Notes: generated from the letters alone by a model not told the origin. DNA of 64,000 bases from Polaribacter sp. BAL334 (GCF_015767435.1 NZ_JADWOV010000317.1:1-64000), one strand, 5' to 3'. Shown: positions 7,631 through 18,472, counted from the first letter of the stretch. Made by a program: numbers and translations.

Positions 7631-10432
7631 ATGAAAAAAATGATCTATTTTTTTGCGTTTATTTTATCTTCAACCTTTTATTCTCAGGTGCATACTACCT
7701 ATTTGTGGCACATGCAACAACCTATTTATTGGCCCGATAAAAGCACTAGCAATCCCTTTGAATACCAAAAAGTTTGGGAATCGAATTTCTTAAAAAATAA
7801 TGGGGGAAATATCTATGCTGACGGATTGTCTCATCCATTAAATAACTTAGAAGAAATTTTTGGGAAGGCGGATAGAGTAAATGCTTATCAATGGGAAACT
7901 AAAAATTCTATAAATGCTATCAGACATCATATGAATGCTGGAGCACAAGTAAATTATGGTGCTTGCTTGATTGAAAACATAAATTCTTTGGCTGCAAAAA
8001 ATGCTTGGGGATATGTTCCCAATTGGCAAAATCATATCAAAGAAGCCCAAGGCTGGAAAACATCAGGTGGGTTTCCAAGGATGGATATTACTGGTTTTTC
8101 TTGGCATCATGTATTGAGTCCATTAGTGAGTGACCGAGTGTTGAAAAAAGAAATTCAGGGACATAAGTATATCATTCAACAAAATTTTGATGGAAGTTAC
8201 TCAAAAGGTTTTTGGCCAGCTGAATGTTCTTTTTCGGAGCGAATTATTCAGGTTTTGGTTGAAGAAGGTTTTGAGTGGTCTGTCATTGCCAATAGTCATT
8301 TGGCTCGAACATTGAATGATTATCCAAATTCAAATTTTGGAACTTCTGGCGTGAATACAAATCCGCCAAATAAAGCGGATAAAGTTGATACAAATGGCAT
8401 CAATTGGTGGAATGGTCAAATTGATGGTAGAGGAGGCACTTTTGCAGCTCCATATTCTTATCAGGCACACAAAGCTAAATATGTTAATCCAGTAACAGGC
8501 ACTGAATATAAAATTACGGTGGTTCCTATGGCAGATTTATTGAGTTATAAAGATGGCTTTTCTGAACAAAGTACCCAAGATATTGATACACATATTGCGC
8601 CATTTTCAAATCCTAATCGTCCATCCATAATTTTGTTAGCACATGATGGAGACAATGCTTGGGGTGGAGGCGCAAGTTATTATCAAGAAGCCGTAAAAAA
8701 TTTTACAAATGTAGCTGCCAATAAAGGATATACACCTAATACAATTCAGCAATTTTTAAATGACAATCCTGTTCCTGAAAATGCTATTGTAAAAGTAGAA
8801 GATGGTTCTTGGGTAAATGCTGAAAATGATTGGGGAAGTCCTCAATTTATCAATTGGTTATGGCCATTATACACATCCAATTTTGAATTTGACCCAAATG
8901 GTTGGACTGAAGATGCAAGAAATTGGGCAGTTTTAACTGCTGCTGAAAATTATGTCATCATGTCTGAAGATTTAGAGGGAGTTTCATCGATAGAAAATAT
9001 TGTACATCCCTCTTCAAATTCAAAAAAATCTGCATTGGCTTGGAACGCATTGTTACCAGGTTTTACAAGTGGCTACATGTATTATGGCAAATCAATTGAC
9101 ATGGAAATAAAGCCAACAATTGCTTCTAATAATGCCATTACTTACGCTAAAGAAGTGATTGATGCCAATCCAAATGTTGATAACACAAAACCTTCTGTTT
9201 TTATTCCTCAAAGGTATCCATACAATCCTGGAGAAATTGGTTTTGGACCAACCTATGGTTATAAACAACACTTAAATTCAGCCGATTTCACAGTCTGGAC
9301 TTTTGGCTACGATGTCAGTGGAATTCAAACAGCAACATTGAAATTCAGGGTTGATAAAGATGGAAAAAATCCTATTGAGACCAATGATAATGAAACATAC
9401 GTTGGAGGAGATTCTGTAGAAAATTGGCAAAGTATTTCAATGATTGAAAAAGTATTTCCAAAAGGAAATATAACTAACGATTCTGAAATAGATTTTTTTG
9501 TACTTCCTGAATCTATTGCTAATTTATATTATGCAAAAATTCAAGGATTGTCAGAGGTATTGTTAGATTATTATGTAGAAATTACGGATACAAAAGGAAA
9601 CATGACAAAATCAAAAATTCAACATGTTTGGGTGGGAAAAAATTTAGATGTTGCTCCAAAAGTAAGCTTTACTCCAGAAAATTCGTATTCTCAAACAGCT
9701 ATTGAAGTAACTATTTCAGCTGAAGATTCAACTGACCAAAACCCTACTATTTATTATACTTTGGATGGTTCAACACCGACAATCAATTCTAATTCAGCTA
9801 GTAAATCAATAAAAATATCCATTTCAGAAACCACTACTTTCAAAGCTTTCGCAGTTGATAATGAAAATAATGAATCGGAAATTGTTACAAAAACATATAC
9901 AATTGGTGCCATTCCTGATATTACTGTTTATTTTAAACCGCCTTCAAATTGGTCAAATGTCCCTAAAATTTATTGGTGGAATGCAGCTCCAAATGGTAGT
10001 TTGGCAAATCAAACTTGGCCAGGAATCAATATGGAAGTTCATGATAATGAATGGTTTAAACATACCTTTTCAGGAGTTACATCCATCAATGTAATTTTTA
10101 ATAATGGTTCAGGAGGCAATGGAAATCAAACTGAAGATATCACAAATGTTACTCAAAATTTATGGTATGAATGGGGTTCAGGAATATTGTCAACAACAAA
10201 TAATGTGAAATCAACAATACAAATTTATCCAAATCCAGCCACAAGTTTTGTGAGAATTGAGAGTAATTGGGAAGTAGATGCATATCAAATTCATGATGCT
10301 TTGGGAAAAATTATGCAACAAGGAAGAATTGATAATCAATTAATTGATGTTTCGAACTTGAAAAATGGATTGTATTTTTTGACATTGCAAAAAAATAATA
10401 TCCATATCAAAACTGTCAAAATTATGAAATAG
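7631..10432 (+). CDS. Secreted GH57-like alpha-amylase with chitobiase-C-like, CBM26-like and T9SS domains
   Basis: A 933-residue exported starch-active enzyme by inference. After a signal peptide (about 1-19, ending FYSQ) the first 400-500 residues resemble glycoside hydrolase family 57 (HTTYLWHMQQPIYWPD near 22, SWHHVLSPL, GFWPAECSFSERII, ILLAHDGDNAWGGG). Near residue 710 is a chitobiase/hexosaminidase C-terminal-like repeat (IYYTLDGSTPTIN), then a starch-binding CBM26-like module (IYWWNAAPNGSLANQTWPG, near 775), then a T9SS type A tail (IYPNPATSFVRIES, near 865). Substrate preference (starch, glycogen or a related glucan) is inferred from the modules. It is not in a Sus-like cluster; no susC or susD neighbour is present. 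The 20-bp palindrome upstream may control it. Confidence 0.85.
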   Translation: MKKMIYFFAFILSSTFYSQVHTTYLWHMQQPIYWPDKSTSNPFEYQKVWESNFLKNNGGNIYADGLSHPLNNLEEIFGKADRVNAYQWETKNSINAIRHHMNAGAQVNYGACLIENINSLAAKNAWGYVPNWQNHIKEAQGWKTSGGFPRMDITGFSWHHVLSPLVSDRVLKKEIQGHKYIIQQNFDGSYSKGFWPAECSFSERIIQVLVEEGFEWSVIANSHLARTLNDYPNSNFGTSGVNTNPPNKADKVDTNGINWWNGQIDGRGGTFAAPYSYQAHKAKYVNPVTGTEYKITVVPMADLLSYKDGFSEQSTQDIDTHIAPFSNPNRPSIILLAHDGDNAWGGGASYYQEAVKNFTNVAANKGYTPNTIQQFLNDNPVPENAIVKVEDGSWVNAENDWGSPQFINWLWPLYTSNFEFDPNGWTEDARNWAVLTAAENYVIMSEDLEGVSSIENIVHPSSNSKKSALAWNALLPGFTSGYMYYGKSIDMEIKPTIASNNAITYAKEVIDANPNVDNTKPSVFIPQRYPYNPGEIGFGPTYGYKQHLNSADFTVWTFGYDVSGIQTATLKFRVDKDGKNPIETNDNETYVGGDSVENWQSISMIEKVFPKGNITNDSEIDFFVLPESIANLYYAKIQGLSEVLLDYYVEITDTKGNMTKSKIQHVWVGKNLDVAPKVSFTPENSYSQTAIEVTISAEDSTDQNPTIYYTLDGSTPTINSNSASKSIKISISETTTFKAFAVDNENNESEIVTKTYTIGAIPDITVYFKPPSNWSNVPKIYWWNAAPNGSLANQTWPGINMEVHDNEWFKHTFSGVTSINVIFNNGSGGNGNQTEDITNVTQNLWYEWGSGILSTTNNVKSTIQIYPNPATSFVRIESNWEVDAYQIHDALGKIMQQGRIDNQLIDVSNLKNGLYFLTLQKNNIHIKTVKIMK

Positions 10433-10507
10433 TATGTTTGTTCAAAACATCGTGAATAACTCCTAAATTTCTGTGAAGTTATGCGTTAGAAATCATTTGA
10501 AAAAAAG

Positions 10508-10515
10508 TAAATTTG
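10508..10515 (+). promoter_or_regulatory. -7 box upstream of purL
   Basis: TAAATTTG fits the TAnnTTTG consensus and ends 29 bases before the purL ATG, giving a short leader. No purine riboswitch-like fold was recognised in the gap. Confidence 0.55.
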
Positions 10516-10544
10516 CACTTTATTTTTAATCAAATTAGCAACCC

Positions 10545-13500
10545 ATGATTCATTTCTTTGGCGATCAAAAAACAACCGTATTTGCTGTTCAATCTTCTCA
10601 AGAATTTTCAAACGAAACTATTTCAAAATTGACTTGGTTGTTTGGGAATCAACCCAAAATAAACGCGGCGTCTATTGACGCCTTTTTTATTGGACCTAGA
10701 GCAGCCATGATTACTCCTTGGAGTACAAATGCTGTTGAAATTACCCAAAATATGGGCATTTCTGGCATCATCAGAATTGAAGAATTTACAGCTTGCACCT
10801 CTGATTTTGCTGAGTATGATCCTATGATTTCAGAGAAATTCAACGAATTGCATCAATCTATTTTTACCATCAATATTCAACCAGAACCTATTTTAGAGAT
10901 TGAAAATATTGCTGCTTTTAACAAGCAAGAAGGTTTGTCATTGAGTGATGAGGAAGTTACATATTTAGAAAACGTTGCTAAAAAAATAGGAAGAAAATTA
11001 ACAGATTCTGAGGTTTTTGGATTTAGTCAAGTGAACTCAGAACATTGTCGTCATAAAATTTTTAACGGAACTTTTGTGATTGATGGAGAAGAGCAACCCA
11101 CTTCATTATTCAAAATGATTAAGGAAACTTCTAAGCAACATCCTAATGATATTGTATCCGCATATAAAGATAATGTGGCTTTTATAAAAGGGCCAAAAGT
11201 GGATCAATTTGCTCCAAAAACTGCTGATAAACCAGATTTTTACCAAATTACTCCTTTTGATTCTGTCATTTCTTTAAAAGCAGAAACACACAATTTTCCA
11301 ACTACTGTAGAACCATTTAATGGTGCTGCAACAGGTTCAGGAGGAGAAATCAGAGACAGATTGGCTGGTGGAAAAGGCTCTATTCCTTTGGCAGGAACCG
11401 CAGTTTACATGACCTCTTATTCTCGATTAGAAGAAAATCGTCCTTGGGAACAAAAGTTTGATGCCAGAAAATGGTTGTATCAAACTCCGTTAAATATTTT
11501 GATTAAAGCTTCTAATGGTGCCTCCGATTTTGGAAATAAATTTGGACAGCCTTTGATTTGTGGTTCGGTTTTTACATTCGAGCACGAAGAAAATCAAGCT
11601 TCAAGTGATGCAAAAGCTCGCAAATTGGGCTTTGATAAAGTGATCATGCAAGCAGGTGGAATTGGCTATGGAAAAGCAGATCAAGCCATAAAAGATGCTC
11701 CAAAAGAAGGAGATAAAATTGTGATTTTAGGTGGAGAAAACTATAGAATTGGAATGGGTGGTGCAGCTGTTTCTTCTGCAGACACAGGAGAATTTGCATC
11801 AGGAATTGAATTAAATGCTGTACAACGTTCCAATCCTGAAATGCAAAAACGTGTAGCCAATGCGATTCGTGGAATGGTGGAAAGTGAGGAAAATTTTATC
11901 ATTTCCATTCATGACCATGGTGCTGGAGGACACTTGAATTGCTTATCAGAATTGGTAGAAAGTACTGGTGGATTGATTGATTTGGACAAATTGCCTGTGG
12001 GCGATCCAACTTTATCTGCAAAAGAAATTATTGGTAATGAATCTCAAGAAAGAATGGGATTGGTCATTGCTGAAAAACATTTAGAGACACTTCATAAAAT
12101 AGCTGATAGAGAACGTTCTCCCATATATGATGTTGGTGAAGTAACTAGCAATGAACAGTTTACGTTTCAATCAGCATCAACTGGAATCAAACCTATGGAT
12201 TTCGCTTTGGAAGATATGTTTGGTTCATCTCCCAAAACTATTATGACCGACAAAACTGTGGTCAGAAATTATAAAAATCCTAGGTATAAATCTAAAAATT
12301 TACATATTTACCTTGAACAAGTATTGCAATTAGAGGCAGTTGCTTGTAAAGATTGGTTGACAAATAAGGTAGATAGATGTGTGGGAGGAAAAGTTGCCAA
12401 ACAACAATGTTTGGGTTCTTTACAAATTCCGTTGAATAATGTAGGTGTGATGGCATTGGATTATCATGGAAAAGAAGGAATTGCAACTTCCATTGGGCAC
12501 GCTCCTATTTCCGCTTTGATTCATCCAGAAGCTGGTAGTAGAAATGCCATTACTGAAGCGTTGACAAACATTGTTTGGGCACCTTTAAAAGATGGATTAC
12601 AATCTGTTTCTTTGTCAGCAAATTGGATGTGGCCTTGTAAAAATGAAGGGGAAGATGCACGATTATACAAAGCTGTAAAGGCAGTTTCTGAATTTGCTAT
12701 TGAATTGGGAATCAATGTTCCAACTGGAAAAGATTCGCTTTCTATGAAGCAAAAATATCCGAATGAAGACGTAATTTCTCCAGGTACAGTCATCATTTCT
12801 GCTGCTGCAAATTGCAGTGAAATAACCAAAGTTGTAGAACCTGTTTTGCAACTTGATGGTGGAACTATTTATTATATCAACCTTTCTCAAGATGCGTATA
12901 AATTAGGAGGAAGTTCTTTCAACCAAATTTTAAACACCATTGGAAATGAAACTCCAGATGTAAAAAATGCTGATTTTATTAAAAAAACATTCAATTTACT
13001 TCAAAAATTCATCAAAAATGACCAAATCAATAGTGGTCATGACATTGCTTCTGGCGGATTGATTACGACTTTGCTAGAAATGTGTTTTGCAGAAGTACAT
13101 TTAGGCGCTGAATTTGACCTTTCGATTTTGAATGAAAACGATGTGATAAAGTTGCTTTTTGCTGAAAATGCAGGGTTGGTTTTTCAGGCAAACGCTACTA
13201 TTGAAGAAGAATGCAAGCAAAATGGCATTGAAATTTTCAATATCGGAAAAGCCACCAATTCAGGAAAAGTTATCATCAAAAATAACGAAGATACATTTAC
13301 TTTTGATGTTGCTGAAACCAGAGATATTTGGTATAAAACTTCTTACTTATTAGACCAAAAACAAACTGCAAACAACTTAGCAACAGCTCGTTATCAAAAT
13401 TATAAAAAGCAACCTTTGCAATTCGTTTTTCCTGAAAATTTCACTGGAAAATTAGCAGAAGTTGTTGGAAATATTTCTCCAATAAATCAACGTCCGAAAG

Positions 13501-14243
13501 CAGCTATCATTCGTGAAAAAGGTTCCAATTCGGAACGTGAAATGGCAAATGCGATGTATTTGGCAGGTTTTGATGTGAAAGATGTTCACATGACCGATTT
13601 GATTTCTGGAAGAGAAACTTTGGAAGATATTCAGTTTATTGGTGCTGTTGGAGGTTTTTCAAATTCGGATGTTCTGGGCTCTGCAAAAGGTTGGGCTGGC
13701 GCATTTTTATACAATGAAAAAGCCAATAAAGCACTTGAAAATTTCTTTGAAAGAGAAGATACATTATCTGTTGGAATTTGTAATGGATGTCAACTTTTTA
13801 TGGAGTTAGAACTCATCAATCCTGAACACACAGTGCATGGAAAAATGCATCATAATGATTCTAAAAAACACGAAAGTTCGTTTACCTCTGTAAAAATTCA
13901 AGAAAACAATTCTGTAATGTTATCGACTTTAGCAGGCAGTGAATTAGGTGTTTGGATTTCACATGGAGAAGGAAAATTCCATTTACCAGAAACTGAAGAA
14001 AACTATCAAATTGTTGCAAAATATGGTTATGAAGGCTATCCAAATAACCCTAATGGATCTGATTTTAACACAGCTATGCTGTGTGACAAAACTGGTCGTC
14101 ATTTGGTAACCATGCCACACATTGAGCGTTCAACGTTTCAATGGAATTGGGCTAATTATCCAAAAGGCAGAAAAGACGAAGTGTCACCTTGGTTGGAAGC
14201 TTTTGTGAATGCACGAATTTGGGTGGAAAATCAAAACAAGTAA
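10545..14243 (+). CDS. purL: Phosphoribosylformylglycinamidine synthase (single-chain)
   Basis: A 1232-residue enzyme of de novo purine synthesis that converts formylglycinamide ribotide, glutamine and ATP to formylglycinamidine ribotide. It is the long single-chain form. An N-terminal PurS-like part is followed by the synthetase halves (VNSEHCRHKIFNG near 165, KAETHNFPTTVEPFNGAATG near 247, HDHGAGGH, GHDIASGG) and a C-terminal class I glutamine amidotransferase domain (nucleophile Cys in GICNGCQLF near 1080; catalytic His in SHGEGKFHLP). Length matches the family. The downstream gene starts in its stop codon. Confidence 0.97.
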   Translation: MIHFFGDQKTTVFAVQSSQEFSNETISKLTWLFGNQPKINAASIDAFFIGPRAAMITPWSTNAVEITQNMGISGIIRIEEFTACTSDFAEYDPMISEKFNELHQSIFTINIQPEPILEIENIAAFNKQEGLSLSDEEVTYLENVAKKIGRKLTDSEVFGFSQVNSEHCRHKIFNGTFVIDGEEQPTSLFKMIKETSKQHPNDIVSAYKDNVAFIKGPKVDQFAPKTADKPDFYQITPFDSVISLKAETHNFPTTVEPFNGAATGSGGEIRDRLAGGKGSIPLAGTAVYMTSYSRLEENRPWEQKFDARKWLYQTPLNILIKASNGASDFGNKFGQPLICGSVFTFEHEENQASSDAKARKLGFDKVIMQAGGIGYGKADQAIKDAPKEGDKIVILGGENYRIGMGGAAVSSADTGEFASGIELNAVQRSNPEMQKRVANAIRGMVESEENFIISIHDHGAGGHLNCLSELVESTGGLIDLDKLPVGDPTLSAKEIIGNESQERMGLVIAEKHLETLHKIADRERSPIYDVGEVTSNEQFTFQSASTGIKPMDFALEDMFGSSPKTIMTDKTVVRNYKNPRYKSKNLHIYLEQVLQLEAVACKDWLTNKVDRCVGGKVAKQQCLGSLQIPLNNVGVMALDYHGKEGIATSIGHAPISALIHPEAGSRNAITEALTNIVWAPLKDGLQSVSLSANWMWPCKNEGEDARLYKAVKAVSEFAIELGINVPTGKDSLSMKQKYPNEDVISPGTVIISAAANCSEITKVVEPVLQLDGGTIYYINLSQDAYKLGGSSFNQILNTIGNETPDVKNADFIKKTFNLLQKFIKNDQINSGHDIASGGLITTLLEMCFAEVHLGAEFDLSILNENDVIKLLFAENAGLVFQANATIEEECKQNGIEIFNIGKATNSGKVIIKNNEDTFTFDVAETRDIWYKTSYLLDQKQTANNLATARYQNYKKQPLQFVFPENFTGKLAEVVGNISPINQRPKAAIIREKGSNSEREMANAMYLAGFDVKDVHMTDLISGRETLEDIQFIGAVGGFSNSDVLGSAKGWAGAFLYNEKANKALENFFEREDTLSVGICNGCQLFMELELINPEHTVHGKMHHNDSKKHESSFTSVKIQENNSVMLSTLAGSELGVWISHGEGKFHLPETEENYQIVAKYGYEGYPNNPNGSDFNTAMLCDKTGRHLVTMPHIERSTFQWNWANYPKGRKDEVSPWLEAFVNARIWVENQNK

Positions 14244-14770
14244 TGAAATTTTCAAAAGAGGAAAAAAAATTTTGGCAAACGCATTATCATTTTGACAAGC
14301 CTTCTCAACTTTATGAAAACTGGCAACAAATTTGGTCTGCTGATGGCAATGAAGATGATGATTTTTTTTGCTTTTTCACGAAAAGAGTTACTACAATTCA
14401 AGATGTGTATTTAAAAGATACTTTAATTACTGACAAAGCTGTAGCATATATGGTGCAATTTAAAGAACTGAAAAGTCTTTTTTTAAGAAGGCATGATAGG
14501 ATTACGAAAGCATGCATTCCATTTATCAACCAAATGCAGCAGTTAGAGAGTTTAAATATTACAAGAACAAAAATTACACTGACTGATTTGTGCGATTTTT
14601 TAGAGAATCAAACTCTTAAGGAAGTTTTTTTAGATGCAGAGGATGATGAAAAAAACATCCTTGAAAAAGCTTTTATGTTGAAAGAACGAATGCCAAATTG
14701 TGATATTTTTCTGAATTGTTCGTCTTCAATTGATGCTTTTGGAATTAAAGAAAAGCCTATATTTAGTTGA
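14243..14770 (+). CDS. Small leucine-rich-repeat-like protein of unknown function
   Basis: A 175-residue cytosolic protein that I do not recognise as a named family. The central part has LRR-like spacing (VYLKDTLITDKAVAYM, LKSLFLRRHDRITKAC, LESLNITRTKIT, LKEVFLD), suggesting a short solenoid used for binding. I start it at ATG 14243, inside the purL stop (TAATG). An ATG 54 bases upstream in the same frame would overlap purL and is less likely. The overlap implies translational coupling to purL, although a role in purine synthesis is not implied. Confidence 0.65.
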   Translation: MKFSKEEKKFWQTHYHFDKPSQLYENWQQIWSADGNEDDDFFCFFTKRVTTIQDVYLKDTLITDKAVAYMVQFKELKSLFLRRHDRITKACIPFINQMQQLESLNITRTKITLTDLCDFLENQTLKEVFLDAEDDEKNILEKAFMLKERMPNCDIFLNCSSSIDAFGIKEKPIFS

Positions 14771-14841
14771 ATTTCAGCAAAATATAAACACTTTTTTATA
14801 TTCTAATAAATTACTACATTGTCAATCTTAAACTTTGAACA

Positions 14842-16605
14842 ATGTCAGCATCCATTTTACGCGTTTTTGATTTTGCCTATTATCAATTGGAAAATCATCC
14901 ATCAAAAAGATGTTTTAATTATAAAAACGAGCAAAAATGGGAAGCAATTTCCACCGAAAAATACATTTCTGATGCCCATAAAGTTAGTAGTTCATTATTG
15001 AAATTAGGCATACAACCTTCTGATAAAATTGCTGTTATTAGCACTAATAACAATCCCAATTGGCATATTTTAGACATTGGAATTTTGCAAATTGGTGCTC
15101 AAAATGTTCCTTTATATGCGACTTTGTCTGAAAAAGATTACGAATATATTTTACATCATTCTGATGCAAAATATTGTTTTGTTTCTGACAATGATTTGTA
15201 TCAAAAAGTAATTTCTATTCAAAACAAAACACAACTTATAAAAGTATTTTCCCTTGAAAATAGTAACACTGATTATGATTGGAATTCATTTTTAAAAATT
15301 GGAACTTCTAATGATTTTATTGATGAAATTTCAACATTAAAAAAATCAGTAAAACCTTCAGATTTAGCGACAATTATTTATACTTCAGGAACTACAGGAA
15401 CACCAAAAGGTGTGATGTTAACCCATGAAAATATAGTATTTACGGTATTGAAAACTGCAAAAAGAATTGATTTAAAAGAAAATAACTCAAAGATTATCAG
15501 CTATTTACCTATTTGTCATATTTTTGAAAGAGCAGCATCCTATTACAACCAAATGATGGGTTTTGAAATTTATTTTGCTGAAAGTATTGACAAACTTGGT
15601 GAAACTATCAAAGAAGTAAAACCTCATTATTTGGCAGTTGTTCCAAGATTATTGGAAAAGATTTTTGATAAAATTGTTGATAAAGGAAGTCAGTTAAATG
15701 GATTAAAAAAAGGGTTGTTTTTTTGGGCTTTACATTTGGCAGAAAAATATGAACCATTTCAAAAAAATGGTTTTTGGTTTGATGTTCAATTACAAATTGC
15801 CAGAAAATTAATTTTTTCAAAATGGCAAGAAGCTTTGGGTGGAAACTTGCAATTTATGATTTCAGGAAGTGCGCCTTTGCAAGAACGTTTAATTCGGATT
15901 TTTACTGCTGCAGGAATTACCATTTTTGAGGGTTATGGATTGACAGAATCTTCGCCAGCAGGAACTTTAAATGAACAGAAAAACAACGGTTTTAAGATTG
16001 GAACTGTTGGAAAACCATTAGAAAATGTGGAGGTAAAAATTGCTGATGATGGAGAAATTTTAATCAAAGGAAAAAATGTAATGCTTGGTTATTATAAAAA
16101 TTCCGAATTGACAAACGAGACCATCATTGATGGATATTTACACACAGGTGATATTGGAATTATTGATGCGGAAGGATTTTTAAAAATTACAGACCGAAAA
16201 AAAGAAATTTTCAAAACTTCTGGCGGAAAATATATTGCACCAGCTGCATTGGAAAGTGAGTTTAAAAAATCGCGTTTTATAGAACAAATCATGGTCATTG
16301 GCGAATCAGAAAAAATGCCTGCTGCATTGATTCAACCAAATTTCGAATTCATTCAAAAATGGGCAAAACGTCATGAATATTCAATTGCTGATGTGGCAAC
16401 TGATGAAAAATTAATCAAACGAATTCAGAAAGAAATTGACTTTTACAATCAAAAATTTGGCAAGTGGGAACAGATTAAAAAATTTGAAATTACGCCTGAT
16501 GAATGGACAATTGATGCAGGACATTTGACGCCCACAATGAAAATGAAACGAAAAGTAATCCAAGAAAAATATAAAAACTTAGTCCAAAAAATATATAATT
16601 CATAA
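14842..16605 (+). CDS. Long-chain fatty acid-CoA ligase (first of a tandem pair)
   Basis: A 587-residue AMP-forming acyl-CoA synthetase of the long-chain (FadD/ACSL) type. It activates fatty acids with ATP and CoA. The AMP-binding signature TIIYTSGTTGTPKGVMLTHEN is near residue 177, EGYGLTESSP near 360, and the DGYLHTGDIG plus KEIFKTSGGKYIAP motifs are near 430-470. It is highly similar to the next gene, including the start MSASILRVFD against MQTGISRLFD. Chain-length preference cannot be read. It is probably used for beta-oxidation or phospholipid acyl supply. Confidence 0.92.
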   Translation: MSASILRVFDFAYYQLENHPSKRCFNYKNEQKWEAISTEKYISDAHKVSSSLLKLGIQPSDKIAVISTNNNPNWHILDIGILQIGAQNVPLYATLSEKDYEYILHHSDAKYCFVSDNDLYQKVISIQNKTQLIKVFSLENSNTDYDWNSFLKIGTSNDFIDEISTLKKSVKPSDLATIIYTSGTTGTPKGVMLTHENIVFTVLKTAKRIDLKENNSKIISYLPICHIFERAASYYNQMMGFEIYFAESIDKLGETIKEVKPHYLAVVPRLLEKIFDKIVDKGSQLNGLKKGLFFWALHLAEKYEPFQKNGFWFDVQLQIARKLIFSKWQEALGGNLQFMISGSAPLQERLIRIFTAAGITIFEGYGLTESSPAGTLNEQKNNGFKIGTVGKPLENVEVKIADDGEILIKGKNVMLGYYKNSELTNETIIDGYLHTGDIGIIDAEGFLKITDRKKEIFKTSGGKYIAPAALESEFKKSRFIEQIMVIGESEKMPAALIQPNFEFIQKWAKRHEYSIADVATDEKLIKRIQKEIDFYNQKFGKWEQIKKFEITPDEWTIDAGHLTPTMKMKRKVIQEKYKNLVQKIYNS

Positions 16606-16680
16606 AATATCAAGTAGTTTCATAAGTATTTGCAAAAGAGAGGTAAATTTATTACTTTGGCGTATCATAAAATGAACAAT

Positions 16681-18453
16681 ATGCAAACAGGAATTAGTAG
16701 ATTATTTGATATCCCTTACTTTCAACTTGAGACGTATAACCTCAAAAATGCATTTTCTACAAAATATGAAGGGAAATGGAACTCCATTTCATCCAAAGAA
16801 TATGTAGATTTATCCAATCAATTGAGCAGAGGTTTATTAAAATTGGGAATCAAACCCAATGACAAAATTGCGATTATTTCAACCACCAATAGAACTGAGT
16901 GGAATATTTGCGACATTGCTGTATTGCAATTGGGTGCACAAACAGTCCCAATTTACCCAACAATTTCTAAAGAGGATTATGAATATGTCATCAATCACTC
17001 AGAATCTATTTACTGTTTTGTTTCAGATATCACTGTGATTGAAAAAATCAATCAAATTAAAGCAAACACTCACTTAAAAGGCATTTTTACTTTTGATGAT
17101 ATCAAAGGAGAAAAAAGTTGGAAAAAAGTATTAGAATTAGGAAAAGATGAAAGCAATCAAGAAGAAGTTGAAATCAGAAAAAACGCTGTAAAATCAACTG
17201 ATTTAGCCACCATTATTTATACTTCTGGAACCACAGGAAAACCGAAAGGTGTTATGCTGACACATGATAATATTGTTCAGAATGTATTGTGTTCTAAAAA
17301 ACGAGTTCCTTTAGAATATGGAAATTCGAAAGCATTGAGTTTTTTACCTGTTTGCCATATTTTTGAACGCATGATTTTGTATTTATATCAATATTGTGGA
17401 GTAGATATTTATTTTGCAGAAACAATTGAAAAACTTTCTGAAAATGCGCAAGAAGTTAAGCCAGATGTCATGACTGCTGTTCCTAGATTGTATGAAAAAA
17501 TATATGATAAAATTGTATTGAAAGGAGAAGATTTAACAGGAATCAAAAAGAAATTATTCTTTTGGGCTTTGAATTTAGGCTTGAAATACGAACCTTATGG
17601 CGCCAATGGTTGGTGGTATGAAAAACAATTAGGATTGGCCAGAAAACTCATTTTTTCTAAATGGCAAGCTGCTTTAGGTGGAAACTTAAAATTGATGGTC
17701 TCAGGAAGTGCTGCTTTGCAACCAAGATTGACAAGAGTATTTGCAGCAGCAGGAATGCCAATTATGGAAGGTTATGGATTGACAGAAACATCACCAGTTG
17801 TATCTGTAAATGACCAAAATAATGGTGGTTTTAGAATAGGAACTGTTGGAAAAGTTATTGATGGAATTGAAATAAAAATCGCTGAAACTGGAGAAATTCT
17901 GGTGAAAGGTCATAACGTGATGCAAGGCTATTATAAAGATCCTGAAAAAACAGCTGAAGTGCTTAAAAATGGATATTTTCATACTGGTGACAAAGGTGAG
18001 ATTGACAAAGACGGCTTTTTGAAAATCACTGGAAGAACCAAAGAAATGTTCAAAACATCTGGAGGAAAATATGTTGTGCCACCTTTATTAGAAGGCGAAT
18101 TAAAACAATCATTATTTATTGAACAAATCATGGTTGTTGGTGAAGGTGAAAAAATGCCAGCTGCCATTATTCAACCAAACTTTGAGTATTTAAAAGATTG
18201 GGCAAAAGAGCATGAAATTTCATTTTCAACACATAAAGATTTGATTGAAAATCCAAAAGTGATTCAAGTTATTCAGGATGCAATTGATTCTTGCAATAAA
18301 AAATTTGGCAATTGGGAGCAAATTAAACGATTTGAATTAACTGAAAAAGAATGGACAATTGATGGTGGTGAATTGACACCAACAATGAAAATGAAACGAG
18401 ATGTTATCAAAGAAATCTATAAAGATTTATACAACAAAATGTATAGTAATTAA
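16681..18453 (+). CDS. Long-chain fatty acid-CoA ligase (second of a tandem pair)
   Basis: A 590-residue paralogue of the preceding acyl-CoA ligase with the same motif order: TIIYTSGTTGKPKGVMLTHDN, EGYGLTETSPVVS, NGYFHTGDKGE and KEMFKTSGGKYVVPP. I place the start at ATG 16681 (MQTGISRLFD) because it aligns residue for residue with the start of the upstream paralogue; another in-frame ATG lies three codons earlier at 16672. A TTACTTTG box (one base off TAnnTTTG) at about 16653 could give it its own promoter. A bidirectional terminator follows at 18473. Confidence 0.92.
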   Translation: MQTGISRLFDIPYFQLETYNLKNAFSTKYEGKWNSISSKEYVDLSNQLSRGLLKLGIKPNDKIAIISTTNRTEWNICDIAVLQLGAQTVPIYPTISKEDYEYVINHSESIYCFVSDITVIEKINQIKANTHLKGIFTFDDIKGEKSWKKVLELGKDESNQEEVEIRKNAVKSTDLATIIYTSGTTGKPKGVMLTHDNIVQNVLCSKKRVPLEYGNSKALSFLPVCHIFERMILYLYQYCGVDIYFAETIEKLSENAQEVKPDVMTAVPRLYEKIYDKIVLKGEDLTGIKKKLFFWALNLGLKYEPYGANGWWYEKQLGLARKLIFSKWQAALGGNLKLMVSGSAALQPRLTRVFAAAGMPIMEGYGLTETSPVVSVNDQNNGGFRIGTVGKVIDGIEIKIAETGEILVKGHNVMQGYYKDPEKTAEVLKNGYFHTGDKGEIDKDGFLKITGRTKEMFKTSGGKYVVPPLLEGELKQSLFIEQIMVVGEGEKMPAAIIQPNFEYLKDWAKEHEISFSTHKDLIENPKVIQVIQDAIDSCNKKFGNWEQIKRFELTEKEWTIDGGELTPTMKMKRDVIKEIYKDLYNKMYSN

Positions 18454-18472
18454 AATAATACTTACAAAAAAC

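Noticed and set aside
14189..14242. Start of the LRR-like gene at ATG 14189
   Set aside because: It would overlap purL by 55 bases; ATG 14243 in the purL stop is more economical.
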